From: Geomonas sp. Red32
GTDB lineage: Bacteria; Desulfobacterota; Desulfuromonadia; Geobacterales; Geobacteraceae
Direction: 5' to 3'
Assembly: GCF_023652955.1 (NCBI RefSeq)
Contig: NZ_JAKLOY010000007.1
Location: 266,566 to 330,565 of the forward strand
DNA: 64,000 nt
The position numbers were made by a program, and so were the translations under genes. Under the pieces are notes generated by a model that saw only the letters and a list, made by a program, of their open reading frames with translations, was not told where the DNA came from and did no database searches. Below are positions 29,281 through 39,800 of this stretch, piece by piece (position 1 is the first letter of the stretch; each line of letters starts with the position of its first letter).

Positions 29281-30244
29281 CGGCGCGGTCCGCACCGAGC
29301 CTCTCTTCGGCGACCGGGTCGTTAACCTTCTCTATCACCGGGTGCGGGAGAGCGCCCCGTCCCTTTTCAGGCTGGTCACCAGCTCCCGGATGACCGATCT
29401 CCTCGGCTTCGTCAACTACGACCTTCCCTTCGTGGGGGGATCGGCAACTGCCAGGTTTTTAGGGGAGCTGCAGGTCGACCTTGGCGAGTGCCTCGATCCT
29501 CCCGGGGCGCTGCGAACCCCCCGCCAGGTGTTCGAGCGCCGGATCCGCTTCGAAACGTGCCGCCCGATGCCGGGCGAGCGCGGGGCCGTGGTCTCCCCGG
29601 CCGACGCCCGGGTGCTGGTTGGCTCCCTCTCCGATGACTCCCTGCTCCTCATCAAAGACAAGTTCTTCGCCTATCCGGAGCTCCTCGGGCACAAGCTCTG
29701 GATAGGCGCCTTCAGCCGCGGCGATTTCGCTCTCTTCAGGCTCACCCCCGACAAGTACCACTACAATCACGTCCCGGTCTCCGGCCAGGTGATCGACATC
29801 TATGCGATCGACGGCTCCTTCAATTCGTGCAACCCCGGCGCCATCGTTGCGGAGGCGACCCCCTATTCGAAAAACCGCCGGGTGGTGACCATTATCGACA
29901 CCGACGTCCCCGGGGGGACCGGGGTAGGGCTGGTGGCCATGATCGAGGTGGTGGCCCTCATGATCGGGGATATCGTCCAGTGCTACAGCGAGGAGGGGTA
30001 CTGCGAGCCGCGGGAGGTGAAACCGGGGATGTTCCTGAAGAAAGGGCAGCCGAAATCGCTGTACCGCCCCGGGAGCAGCACCGACATCGTCATCTTTCAG
30101 CGGGGGCGGGTGCGGTTCGCCGAGGACCTGGTAGCCAACCAGTACCGGATGGACGCGGCCAGCCGTTTCAGCCAGGGCTTCGGACGCCCGCTGGTGGAAA
30201 CCGACATCAGGGTCCGCTCGCTTTTGGCAACTTCCACCAACTGA
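29243..30244 (+). CDS. psd: Phosphatidylserine decarboxylase family protein
   Basis: 333 residues. The decarboxylase signatures are present: SPADARVLV at 118-126, HYNHVPVSGQV with the catalytic His, and PGSST, where autocleavage between Gly 277 and Ser 278 would create the pyruvoyl group. This enzyme makes phosphatidylethanolamine from phosphatidylserine at the inner membrane. The protein is longer at the N-terminus than the short bacterial type, like the larger type II forms. It follows the interrupted gene with a 38-base overlap and precedes an Lgt-like membrane protein gene. No phosphatidylserine synthase is nearby, so it may serve a special lipid rather than bulk synthesis; that is inference. 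Confidence 0.9.
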   Translation: MQTMQHQYIERDSGAVRTEPLFGDRVVNLLYHRVRESAPSLFRLVTSSRMTDLLGFVNYDLPFVGGSATARFLGELQVDLGECLDPPGALRTPRQVFERRIRFETCRPMPGERGAVVSPADARVLVGSLSDDSLLLIKDKFFAYPELLGHKLWIGAFSRGDFALFRLTPDKYHYNHVPVSGQVIDIYAIDGSFNSCNPGAIVAEATPYSKNRRVVTIIDTDVPGGTGVGLVAMIEVVALMIGDIVQCYSEEGYCEPREVKPGMFLKKGQPKSLYRPGSSTDIVIFQRGRVRFAEDLVANQYRMDAASRFSQGFGRPLVETDIRVRSLLATSTN

Positions 30245-30252
30245 CGTCTACA

Positions 30253-30360
30253 TTCCCTCCCCCCCGGAGGGGGAGGGGTAGGGTGGGGGGGAGGCAGGCT
30301 TCGGCACTCTGTAGAAGCCTCCCCCACCCCCTGGCCCCCTCCCCCAAGGGGAGGGGGAAA
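30253..30360. repeat. R2-type palindromic repeats
   Basis: TCCCTCCCCCCCGGAGGGGG at about 30253, then CCCCCACCCCCTGGCCCCCT...AAGGGGAGGGGG at 30322-30358. These are inverted arms of the R2 family that fill the 159-base gap between the decarboxylase gene and the Lgt-like gene. Confidence 0.75.
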
Positions 30361-30403
30361 TCTCGAAACGCTGCTCGCAACTCGATTAACGGAGGAACGG
30401 TAT

Positions 30404-31453
30404 ATGACCCAATTCACCTTCATCACTCTCTTGGCCTTCGTCTCCGCCCTCTATCTCTACTGGGGGATCAAGAAACTCCCCCACGAGAGGATGCAGATCG
30501 CCGCCGCGGTCCCCTTGAAGAAGGATGCTGCCGGCCGCTGGCAGGGGCTCAACCTCACCTGGTACGGGATCCTGACCGCCAATGCCTACGTGGCCGCCGT
30601 CGTCGTGGCCCTCGTGCTCATGAGATCCGCCGGCATCTCCTTCAACGCCATCGCCGCCATCGTCTTCCTGCTCCTGGCCGTCTGCGTCCCCGCCTCCCGG
30701 CTCGTTGCCCAGGTGGTGGAAGGGAAACGCAACACCTTCACGGTGGGGGGGGCGGTCTTCGTCGGGACGCTGGTTTCGCCTTGGGTGGTCGAGCTGGTGA
30801 ATCAGATCCCGGTCGGCGACGGGGGGCTGCTGGTCCCGGTGCTCCCCGCCCTGGCTGCCATCTCTATCGCTTACGCCTTCGGCGAAGGGTATGGAAGGCT
30901 CGCCTGCATCAGCTTCGGCTGCTGCTACGGCAAGCCGCTCTCCTCCTGCCGTCCCGCTCTCGCCAGGATAGCGGCCCCCTTCGCGCTGGTCTTCACCGGC
31001 AGCACCAAGAAGATCGCTTATGCCTCCGGTCTGGAAGGGGTGAAGGTCTTCCCGGTGCAGGTCGTCACCTACCTCCTCTATACCGCCACCGGCATTGGGG
31101 CCACGGCCCTCTTTCTCAACGGCTACTTCGGCGGGGCCTTTCTCCTGTCGCTCGCGGTGACGCAGTTGTGGAGGGTGGCTTCGGAATTCCTGCGCGACGA
31201 CTACCGGGGGGGAGGGAGGATCTCCGCCTACCAGTGGATGGGTGTGATTGCGGTGGTCTACGGGTGCTGGGCCGTCCGGCAGTTTGAGGATGGCGGCCGC
31301 CTGCCGGATCTCGCCGCCGGGATGGACGGATTCTGGAGTGCCGGGGCGATGCTGCTGGTGCAGGTCGTCTGGGTCGCCATCTTCCTCTACACGGGGCTCA
31401 GCAGGGTAACCGCCGCCACCCTGAGCTTCCATGTGAAGGCGGAGAAGATTTAG
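30404..31453 (+). CDS. Prolipoprotein diacylglyceryl transferase-like membrane protein
   Basis: 349 residues, polytopic with about eight hydrophobic segments. AYAFGEGYGRLACISFGCCYGKPL has the pattern of the Lgt signature (a GRxxNF-like loop followed by YGxP), and FPVQVVTYLLYTATG with VASEFLRDDYRGGGRISAYQW corresponds to the C-terminal Lgt region. True Lgt adds diacylglyceryl to lipoprotein cysteines. Key residues of that enzyme are only partly kept here, so a related diacylglyceryl transfer to another acceptor is possible. It follows a phosphatidylserine decarboxylase gene, which supports a lipid-related task. An ATG start with GGAGGAAC upstream is clear. Confidence 0.75.
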   Translation: MTQFTFITLLAFVSALYLYWGIKKLPHERMQIAAAVPLKKDAAGRWQGLNLTWYGILTANAYVAAVVVALVLMRSAGISFNAIAAIVFLLLAVCVPASRLVAQVVEGKRNTFTVGGAVFVGTLVSPWVVELVNQIPVGDGGLLVPVLPALAAISIAYAFGEGYGRLACISFGCCYGKPLSSCRPALARIAAPFALVFTGSTKKIAYASGLEGVKVFPVQVVTYLLYTATGIGATALFLNGYFGGAFLLSLAVTQLWRVASEFLRDDYRGGGRISAYQWMGVIAVVYGCWAVRQFEDGGRLPDLAAGMDGFWSAGAMLLVQVVWVAIFLYTGLSRVTAATLSFHVKAEKI

Positions 31454-31468
31454 CGATGGTAAGAGCGA

Positions 31469-31506
31469 GCCTCCCCCCGTCCCTACAGGGGAAAGGGGAG
31501 GCCTTT
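31469..31506 (+). terminator. Terminator-like hairpin after the Lgt-like gene
   Basis: GCCTCCCC (31469-31476) pairs with GGGGAGGC (31495-31502), followed by CTTTG. The arms resemble R2 repeats, so it may be a repeat acting as terminator. The remaining 31507-31739 shows no gene I can support. Confidence 0.5.
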
Positions 31507-31739
31507 GCGGCGGCGGCCAAAGAGAGGGTTAAAGGTTTTCCGAAAGACGCCGATACTGCTCGCAAGAGTGTCGTTGAGGATCTGGAACTCTCCGGATCCT
31601 CTCAGTACTGAAGCCGGAATGAGTTTGCCCCGGGATGTAAGCTACCGGTCACACCCCTGATTGCATCGCCCGCCCCCTCAGACTCTACACTTCCAGTATC
31701 TGCCGCCATCGCGTACCAGTTGCATATCCGGGGGTGAGT

Positions 31740-31904
31740 ATGACTATCGTGCTGGGATTGTGGAAACTTTTGAGGGGAATAGGTCTCTACTCCTTTATTG
31801 CCGTCATCGTCGCCTTCGTCCTGCTGATCTCCTTCGTGACCCGCCCCTTCGCCGGCGACGGCCTCACCGGCCGCCCCCACCATCGCCTCCCCGGCCAGGC
31901 ATAA
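31740..31904 (+). CDS. Small membrane protein, 54 residues
   Basis: ATG at 31740 after GGGGGTGAG, stop TAA at 31902. The peptide starts MTIVLGLWKLLRGIGLYSFI, continues with the hydrophobic run AVIVAFVLLISFV (about 21-33), then a short basic tail TRPFAGDGLTGRPHHRLPGQA. One membrane helix preceded by a Lys/Arg-containing N-terminus suggests an inner membrane anchor. No family is recognised. It is isolated between the Lgt-like gene and a convergent receiver gene. Support is limited to the ribosome binding site, a plausible helix and codon use. Confidence 0.45.
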   Translation: MTIVLGLWKLLRGIGLYSFIAVIVAFVLLISFVTRPFAGDGLTGRPHHRLPGQA

Positions 31905-31940
31905 CCGCCAAACCTGAGCCAACCGATTCCCCCCTCATCC

Positions 31941-32024
31941 GGCTCCCGGCTACCCCCGGCTTCAAATTCTACTTCAACACGGCTCCCGGCTACCCCCCGG
32001 CTTCAACCTGCTCTACTTCAACAC
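31941..32024. repeat. Direct duplication of about 42 bp
   Basis: Two adjacent copies, 31941-31980 and 31981-32024, both starting GGCTCCCGGCTACCCCC and ending CTACTTCAACAC; the second has a four-base insertion (GCTC region). It lies in the noncoding gap downstream of the small membrane protein. Confidence 0.8.
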
Positions 32025-32045
32025 CATGGCCCGCATTGCCCACGC

Positions 32046-32078
32046 AAAAAGGGCCCGTCCCGTGGGGGATAGGCCCTT
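32046..32078 (-). terminator. Rho-independent terminator of the receiver-kinase operon
   Basis: Minus strand: AAGGGCC (from 32078) pairs with GGCCCTT (to 32049), followed by a U-run (32050-32046). It lies about 47 bases after the stop of the receiver gene at 32125. Confidence 0.7.
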
Positions 32079-32124
32079 CCATCTGCGCACAATCAGCCCC
32101 ATCCTGGCGGCGGGCTGAAGCTGG

Positions 32125-32499
32125 TTACTTTCGCGCCAGCACCTCCGTCACTCTCCGGCGCAGGCCGGGAACGTCCCCTTTGCTGATGTAGCCGTGGACT
32201 CCGTGGATGGCGACCAGGTCTCTCAGCATCGCCTCGTCGTTGGAGGAGTAGAAGAAGATCGGAATCTCCCGCTCGACGCAGAAGGGTTTCAGGTGGTTGA
32301 CCAGGTTGTTCCCGGACAGGGCCGGCATATTGATGTCCAGAAGGACCAGGTCCGGGTTGCAGCTCCTCACGAAGTTGGTGGCGCCGAAGGCCCCCTGGTA
32401 GGTTTCCACTTCCAGGTCCTCCGCTTCCAAAAGTGCCTTGGCGGTGTAAAGGTGCATCTGCTCGTCGTCTATTACCAGCACTTTCTTTCTCTTACTCAC
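32125..32499 (-). CDS. Single-domain response regulator
   Basis: 124 residues consisting only of a CheY-like receiver: acidic pair at 11-12 (VLVIDDEQ), phosphoacceptor Asp 55 (LVLLDINMPALSG), Ser in FFYSSND and Lys in HGYISKGD. There is no output domain, so it works by protein contact or as a phosphorelay member. It overlaps the 3' end of the histidine kinase gene by 8 bases, so the two form a coupled pair, with the kinase translated first. A terminator follows. Confidence 0.93.
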   Translation of the reverse strand: MSKRKKVLVIDDEQMHLYTAKALLEAEDLEVETYQGAFGATNFVRSCNPDLVLLDINMPALSGNNLVNHLKPFCVEREIPIFFYSSNDEAMLRDLVAIHGVHGYISKGDVPGLRRRVTEVLARK

Positions 32500-33682
32500 T
32501 GAAACTCTCCTTGGTGTCGGTTAGCGGCAGGGACAGCGTGAAGGTGGTTCCTTCCCCGTACCTGCTGGTTAGTTTGATCGATCCCCCCAACAGCCTGGCC
32601 AGCTGGTTGCTGATGGCCAGCCCGAGGCCGGTCCCCTCCCGAGTCTTGGTGGTCGCGTCCTCGATCTGCCCGAAGGCGCTGAAGAGAAGCGACAGGTCTT
32701 CGTCCTTGATGCCGATGCCGGTGTCGGCCACCGTTACCCGGAGCTCGTCTTCGGCAACCTCCGCGGCGAGGGATATCTCTCCCCGGTCGGTGAATTTTGC
32801 GGCGTTGCCTGCCAGGTTCAGGAGGATCTGGCGAAGCTTCATTCCGTCGGTGACCACCATCAGCCCGTCCGGCGCCGCGAGGCGCACCTCCACCGGCTTC
32901 TCTCCCACCAAAAGACGCGCGGTCTCGGCCACCTCCTCCAGCAGCGGCCCGATCTCTACCTCCTTGTGCGATACTTCCATCTTCCCCGCCTCCATCTTGG
33001 AAAGATCGAGGATGTTGGTGATCACCGTCCTCAGGTGGGACGCGGTCGACATCAGGAAGGTGAGCCGCTCGCTGATCTGCTCGACCGATCCGGCGTCGGC
33101 GGCCATCTTCATGAGGTGGGTGAGGGCGACGATGGCGTTGATCGGCGAGCGGAGCTCGTGGGTGACGTTGGCGAGGAAGTGGGCCTTGACCTGGTTGACC
33201 CTTTCCAGCTCGCGGCTGCGCGCCGTGGCGACCTCCTGGATCAGGACACTCCTGGTGAGGGCGAGGTTTTGCTGGATGATCAGCTCTCTCAGCGGCAAAA
33301 GCCCCAGGAACGAGCCGTCCGAGGCGGCCACCACGATCTCGTCGTAGACGTCGGCGGGGGCCCGGCCGCAGGCCTTTTCGACCACGGAATCGAGGAGCTC
33401 CCCCTCGTCCACCATGAGGGGAGAGCGGTCGGCCAGCGTGATGATGGGGGCCTTGGCGTGGAGCTCGTATCCGAAGCGTTTGGAAAGGGTGAAGAGGAGC
33501 TTGGTCCTGGTGATGAGGGCCAGCGGACGGCCGCCGTCCACGACCCCGAGCGCCTCGAGGCTTGGGTCGGCGCGGAAGAGATCGTAGACGCCGGTGACGG
33601 TGGTGCCGGGCTCCACCTGGCGGCCGGAGAGGGCGAGCTGGCCGACGGTGAGCAACTGTTCCTGGGCGAGGGGTTCGTGCAT
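32492..33682 (-). CDS. CBS-domain sensor histidine kinase
   Basis: 396 residues from ATG 33682; an upstream ATG at 33736 would add 18 residues. The N-terminal about 140 residues look like a CBS pair (PGTTVTGVYDLFRADPSLEALGVVD and ADRSPLMVDEGELLD...SDGSFLGLLPLRELI), which usually binds adenine nucleotides. A short helix leads to HisKA with His 175 (LANVTHELRSPINA). HATPase boxes follow: NLAGNAAKF, DTGIGIKDEDL and GTGLGLAISNQLARLL. No membrane segment, so it senses a cytoplasmic signal, perhaps energy charge. It is paired with the single-domain receiver downstream and sits beside the giant secreted repeat protein gene. Confidence 0.88.
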   Translation of the reverse strand: MHEPLAQEQLLTVGQLALSGRQVEPGTTVTGVYDLFRADPSLEALGVVDGGRPLALITRTKLLFTLSKRFGYELHAKAPIITLADRSPLMVDEGELLDSVVEKACGRAPADVYDEIVVAASDGSFLGLLPLRELIIQQNLALTRSVLIQEVATARSRELERVNQVKAHFLANVTHELRSPINAIVALTHLMKMAADAGSVEQISERLTFLMSTASHLRTVITNILDLSKMEAGKMEVSHKEVEIGPLLEEVAETARLLVGEKPVEVRLAAPDGLMVVTDGMKLRQILLNLAGNAAKFTDRGEISLAAEVAEDELRVTVADTGIGIKDEDLSLLFSAFGQIEDATTKTREGTGLGLAISNQLARLLGGSIKLTSRYGEGTTFTLSLPLTDTKESFSE

Positions 33683-33801
33683 GCGGGTATCCTGTCGGGC
33701 GTGATGTTGCTGCGGATGCTCAGCATCTGCGCCCATACAGGATCACCCTGCGACATTACAGTCTCTTGCCCCCCTTGTTACAGTTGGGCAAAAAAACGTA
33801 G

Positions 33802-36800
33802 CTACCTGATCTGCACTTTGTAGTTGACGGAGAAGGAGGCGCCGGAGGGGTTCATGGTACCGGTCATCGGGATCTTCCAGTTGGTGACCTTGGCGTCGTA
33901 TCCCGCATTGGCGCCGCCCGCTCCCGAGGTGGGGGTATAGCTCCAGGTGGAGCCGTTGTCGGAGGAGTACGCCGGGGCCCCCATGGTAAGCCCTGAGGGG
34001 GTGGTGCCGTCGTTGAACTGGAACGGGACGCCGGTTCCGTAGCTGTTGAGGCCGAACGCCGTGTAGGGGCTCACCGTGTCGGTGACCACCACCGTGGTGG
34101 CGTAGCCCCCGCTCGGGTTGGTGACGGTGCCGGTGTAGGTGATGACGTCCCCCGGTTTGCCGGCGGTCGGATTGGCCGTCTTGACCACCGAGAGGACCGG
34201 CGTGCCGGTGACCACCATGCCCGCCGGGGCGGCGGAAGCGCTCCCCGCGTTGGTGGTGGAGATGGCGACCGGGCCGCTGCTGTTCTGGTAGCTCCCGGTG
34301 GCGGTGGCGGCCACGTTGACGTTGACCGTGCAGGTGGCGCCCCCCGAAAGCGTCACTCCCGACAATACCAGCGAGGTCCCGTTGGCGGCGGCGGTGACCG
34401 ACCCGGCCGAGCAGTTGCAGATGGTCGAGGTCGCGGAGCAGGTGGTGGTGGCGGAGGAGAAGTTGTAGAGATTTCCCGGGTAGCTGTCGGTGAAGGCCAG
34501 CCCGGCGATCGGGATGGAGTTCGGGTTGACGAGGGTGAAGGTCAGCACGGTAGCGCTGTTCACGAGCGTCATGGCCGGGGCGAACTGCACCGTCGCGGTA
34601 GGGGGCTGCAGGACGTTCAGGGTCCCCGAGGCGCTCTTGCTCCCGGCATTGGTGGTGGTGACGGTGAGGGAGTTCAGGAAGCTCCCGGCGTTGGGGCTGT
34701 TGACGTTGAGGGTGATGGTGCAGGTGCTCTTGGCGGCGATGGTCCCCCCGGAGAGGGAAACCGAGAGGTTGTCGGCGGCTACCGTGGCGGTGGCGCCGCA
34801 GGCGGCCCCGGTGGAGATGCTGGAGGGGGAGGAGGCCTGCATCCCGCTCGGGAAGCTGTCCGTGAAGCTCACCCCGGTCAGGGAGATGCTCGAGTTCGGG
34901 TTGTAGATCGAGATGGTCAGTTGCGAGTTGAGCCCCTGTCCCACCTGGCTCGGCGAGAAAGACTTGGTGACGGTCGGGGCGGCCACGGCGGCCACCACGA
35001 GCTGTCCGCTGGCTGCCGCGGCGGTGGCGGCATTCGAGCTGGTGATGGTGCTGGTGGTGTTGGTGTAGGTGCCGATGGTGGAGGCGGTGACCGGCACCGA
35101 GACGTAGCAGCTTCCGCCCGCGGGGATGGTGCCGCCGGAGAGCGAGATTCCCTTGTTGGTGTTGATGACCCCCGTGGAGCCGCCGCAGTCGCTGGTGATC
35201 ACCCCGTTCACCGTCATCTGCGCCGGGGAGGTCGGGAAGGTGTCGGTGAAGGCAACCCCGTTGATCGAGATGGTGTTGGCGCTCGGGTTGGTGAGCGTGA
35301 TGGTGAGGGTGGCGCTCCCGCCGGTCTCGATCTGGGTGGGGGAGAAGCTCTTCACCACGGTGGGCGCGGCCTGCTGGGTGGCGGTCAGCGTGGCGCTCGC
35401 GGTGGTGCCGGTGAGGGCGACCGGGCCGGTGCCGGTGGGGGCCCCGGTGGTGTTGGTATAACTCGCGTTGGTGGTCACCGTCTGGGTGATGGTGCAGGTT
35501 CCTCCCGCCACGATGGTCCCGGTGTTGAAGCCGATGGCGGTGCCCGCGTTGGCGCCGCCGGTCAGGGTGGCGCTCCCCGCGCCGCTGCAAGCGACGCTTC
35601 CCGTGCCGCTGTTGACCAGCCCGCCGCTGTAGCTGTCGGAGATGCTCACCCCGGTGATGCTCCCGGGATTGGCCGCCGGGTTGGTCACCGTAATGGTCAT
35701 GGTCGAGGTACCCCCGGCCGGGATGCTGCTCGGGGAGAAGGTCTTGGCGACGGTCGGGGGCGCGTAGACGTTGACCGTGTCGGTCGCCCCCACCGTGTTG
35801 CTCCCCGCCGTCGTCTGGAGGTCGCCCACCGCGACGGTGTCGTTCCCCGATCCCGCCACGGAGCTCACGATGTTGACGACGATGGTGCAGCCGCCGGCCG
35901 GAATGGTGCCCCCGCTCGCCATGGTGAAGCTGGTGGCGCCGGAGGTGGCGGTGATCCCGCCGCAGGTGCCGGTGCTCCCCGCGGTGCCTATGGTCATTCC
36001 GGCGGGGAGGGTGTCGGTAAAGGCGCTCGTCAGGGTGATCGGCCCGGCGTTGGTGTTGCCGAGGGTGAGGGTCAGGGTGGTGGAGGCCCCGGTCGCCAGG
36101 TTGGTGGCGGCGAAATCCTCGGTCACCGTCGGTGCAATGGGATTGACCGTCAGGGTGGCCGATGCCCCGGGTCCCGTCAGGGCGACCGGTCCGGTGGCGG
36201 TGGGGGCACCGGTGGTGTTGGCGTAGGTGGCGGTCGCCGAGAGGCTCTGGGTGATGGTGCAGGTCCCTCCGGGGACGATGGTGCCCGCGGTGAAGCCGAC
36301 CGAGTTGCCGCCGCTCCCCCCGCCGGAGAGGGTAGCGCTCCCCCCGCCGCTGCACGCGACGCTTCCCGCCGCCGTGTTGGTGAGCCCCCCGACGTAGCTG
36401 TCGGAAAGCGCCACCCCGGTGATATTGCCGGGATTGGCCAGCGGGTTGGTGACGGTGATGGTCATGGTCGAGCTCCCGCCGAAGGAGACGCTGGTGGGAG
36501 AGAACGCCTTGGTGACGGTGGGTGGGGCGTACACGGCCAGGGAAGCGCTCACCGCAGTCTGGTTATTCCCCATCGAGGTCTGCAGGGCCCCCGCCGCGAT
36601 GGTATCGACCGCCGTTCCCGCCGTCGAACTGGTGACGGTGACCACGATGGTGCACCCGCCGACCGGGATGGAGGTCCCGTTGGCCATGGCGATGCTTCCC
36701 GCCCCGGCGGTCGCGGTGACCCCGGTGCAGGTCCCGGTGTTACCGGCGGTGGCGACGGTCATGCCGGTTGGGAAGGTGTCGGTAAAGGCGCTGGTGAGGG

Positions 36801-39800
36801 TGATCGGGATCCCGTTGGTGTTCCCGATGGTGAGCGTCATGCTGGTGGTCCCCCCGGAGGCCAGGCTGGTGGTGCCGAACACCTTGGCGATGGTGGGGGG
36901 CTGGGGTCCGTTGAGGGTGGCGGTGGCTGCCACCGTGTTGGAGCCGGAGTTGGTGGTGGTCAACGCTCCCGCCGCGATGGTGTTCGCGTAGGTGTTCGAG
37001 GAGGTGATGGTGGTGTTGACCGTGATGGTGCAGCTCGAGTTAGCCGGGATGACCCCGGAGGCGAGCTTGAGGCTCGTACCGTTATTGGCGGCGGTCAGCG
37101 TGCCGCTGCAACCGGTCCCGGTGATGACGGCGCCCGCCGAGGTGGTGTTTTGCAGCCCGGTCGGGTAGCTGTCGGTGAAGGCCGCCCCGGTGATGGCGAC
37201 CGTGTTGGGATTGGTCAGCACCACGCTCATCACTGAGGTCGATCCCACGTTGATGGAGTTGGGGGAAAACGACTTGGTCACCGCCGGGGGAGCCATCGCG
37301 ACGAGCGTACCCGAGGCCGAGTTCCCGGTCCCCGCGTTGGTGGTGGTGACCGCCCCGGTGGCGTTCGTGTAGCTCCCGGCGGTAGGACTCGTGGTGGTCA
37401 CGGTAACGGTGCAGGAGCCGCTGGCGGGGATGGTCGCCCCCGCGAGGGAGAGGGTGCCGCTGGTGGCGCCGTTGGTGGAGCCGGAGATACCGCCGGTGCA
37501 GGTGGTCGCATCGTTGAGCGCCGCGGTGTTGAAGAGACCGGCCGGGTAGCTGTCGTTGAATGCGGCCCCCGTGATGGCGGTCGCATTCGGGTTGGTGAGG
37601 GTCACCGTCATCGCCGAGGTCCCTCCCGGGAGGATGGTTCCCGGGGAGGCGAAGGCCTTGGTGACGGTCGGGGGATTGAGGACCAGGAGGTTGACGGTGG
37701 TTCCCGCCGCGACGCTGGTGGTGTTGGTGGTGGTCACCGCCGGGGTGCGGTTCGCGTAGGTCCCGGCGGTGGCCGCGGAGACGCTGGCGGAGAAGGTGCA
37801 GGTGGTATTGGCGGGGATGGTCCCGCCGGTCAGCGCCAGCGAGGTCCCCCCCGCGTTGGCGGTGAGGGTGCCGCTGCACCCGCTCCCGGTGATGGTGGGG
37901 GAGGGGGTGGCGGTGTTGAGGAGGTTGGCCGGGTAGTTGTCGGTAAAGGCCACCCCCGTGATGGGGACCGCGTCCGGGTTGGTGACGGCGATGTTGACCG
38001 AGGCCGGGAGGTTGACCCCCACCTGGTTGGGGGTGAAGGTCTTGACCACCGTCGGCGGGCTCATGACGGTGAAGGTTGCCGTCGCCGCCGCGGTGTTGCT
38101 CGGCAGCGTGGTGGCCGTGGTGGCGAGGGCTCCGGCAGCGATGGTGTTCGTGTAGGTGGCGCCGGCGGTGGCTCCCTTGACGGTGACGGACGCCGTACAG
38201 CTCCCGTTGGCCGGTATCGTGTTGCCGGTCCCGGTCAGCCTGAAGGTGCTCCCCCCGCCGGTGGCCGAGACGGTTCCCCCGCAGGTGGTGGAGGCGGCCG
38301 GGGTGGTCGCATTGGTGAGGCCGGTCGGGAAGGTGTCGGTGAAGGTGACCCCGGTGGCCGGGATGTTGTTCGGATTGGACAGGGTCACCGTCATCACCGA
38401 GGTCGTGGCGGTGGCGGTGACCGTGGAGGGGGAGAACGCCTTGGTGACCGTCAGCGGAGAATACGAGTTGATGGTGGCGGTGACGTTGTCGTTCCCCGAG
38501 TAATAATCGGTGATCGCCCCCGGAATGGTGAGGCTTGCCGTGTTGGAAAAGGAGTTCCCGATCGGCACCGAGTTGACGGTGGCGTTGACCCGGAAGGCGA
38601 CCGATCCCCCCTTGGTGAGGTTGACCGTGGTGTTTATGCTGCCGCTACCCGAGGATGCGCCGCAGGCGGTGGCGCCCCCTGTCGAGGATCCGGCGGTCAC
38701 CACCGAACAGGTCCACGCCCCCGGAGTCACGTTGGAGGGGAATATATCGGTGACCCCGACCGCGGAAGCGTAAATGTCGTTGGGGCCGTTGTTGGTGGCG
38801 GTCAACAGATACTGGAACGACGAATTGAGGTTCGCGTTGGTTATCTGGGTGGAGGTGCCGCTGCTCACCGGGACCTTGGTGATCCCGAGGTCGATGGAGG
38901 TGCTTTGCCCGAGCGAGGTGATCAGGAGGTTTCGCACGTCGTGGTAGTTGTTGGCCCCCCCGGTACTGGCGCCGAAGCCGACCCTCAGGGTCTGGGAGGG
39001 GGAGATGGTGGGGAGCGACTGGTTGCTCACCACCTGCACCGGGATGGTGTTGTAGCCGAACTGCACCCAGGCGTTCAGGACCGGGTTGGGGGCCGGCGAT
39101 ATCTGGATCATCACCTTGCGGTACCCGGTGCCGGTCTGGCTCGGACGCGAGGAGACCCCACCGGTATAGAGCCCGCCGTAGCCGGTGGTGGAGGATGAGG
39201 TGGCGACCCAGGGATACGACGAGGCGTCCAGCGTGGAGCCGACCGCTCCGTTGCCGAAGCCTACCACCGAGCCGCGGACGGTGATGGTATTGGCGTCGAG
39301 GTTCGAGGAGTTGGTGTTCCACCCCATGAAGCGCCCCTCGGTGCAGGCCGCGTAGTTGCCGTACTCGTCGATACCGATGCCGACGTAGCCGCCGCTCACC
39401 CCGGGGACGGCCGGCGAGACGCTGGTGCCGCCGTTGCAGATCGGGTTGTTGGCCATCTTCTGCGCGTAGCCGAGCGAGCCCCCGAAGGCGCCGATGTTGA
39501 AGGTGGGGACGTTGGAGTCGAAGAGAAAGACGCTCGTGCCGTCGGCACCGCTTCCCCCCCAGGCCGCGTAGTCGAACTGGATGAGGACCCCGGCGGAGAG
39601 GTCGAAGGAGGTCGTGTTGTAGGCGAAACCGGTCTGGTTGCCGTTGGTGTTGGTGAGTCTCAGCCACCCCTGTCCCACCGGGTCGTAGGTGGGGGACGCC
39701 CCTCCGGTGCCGGTCAGGTAGGCCGAGGCGGGATTTCCCCCAAGGACCCACCCCGACGCGTTGGTATCGGTCATGGGGGCGTTGATGATGATATAGGCGT

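Noticed and set aside
34921..37236. 771-codon plus-strand frame inside the giant gene
   Set aside because: Gly/Arg/Val-rich shadow of the repeated minus-strand coding sequence.
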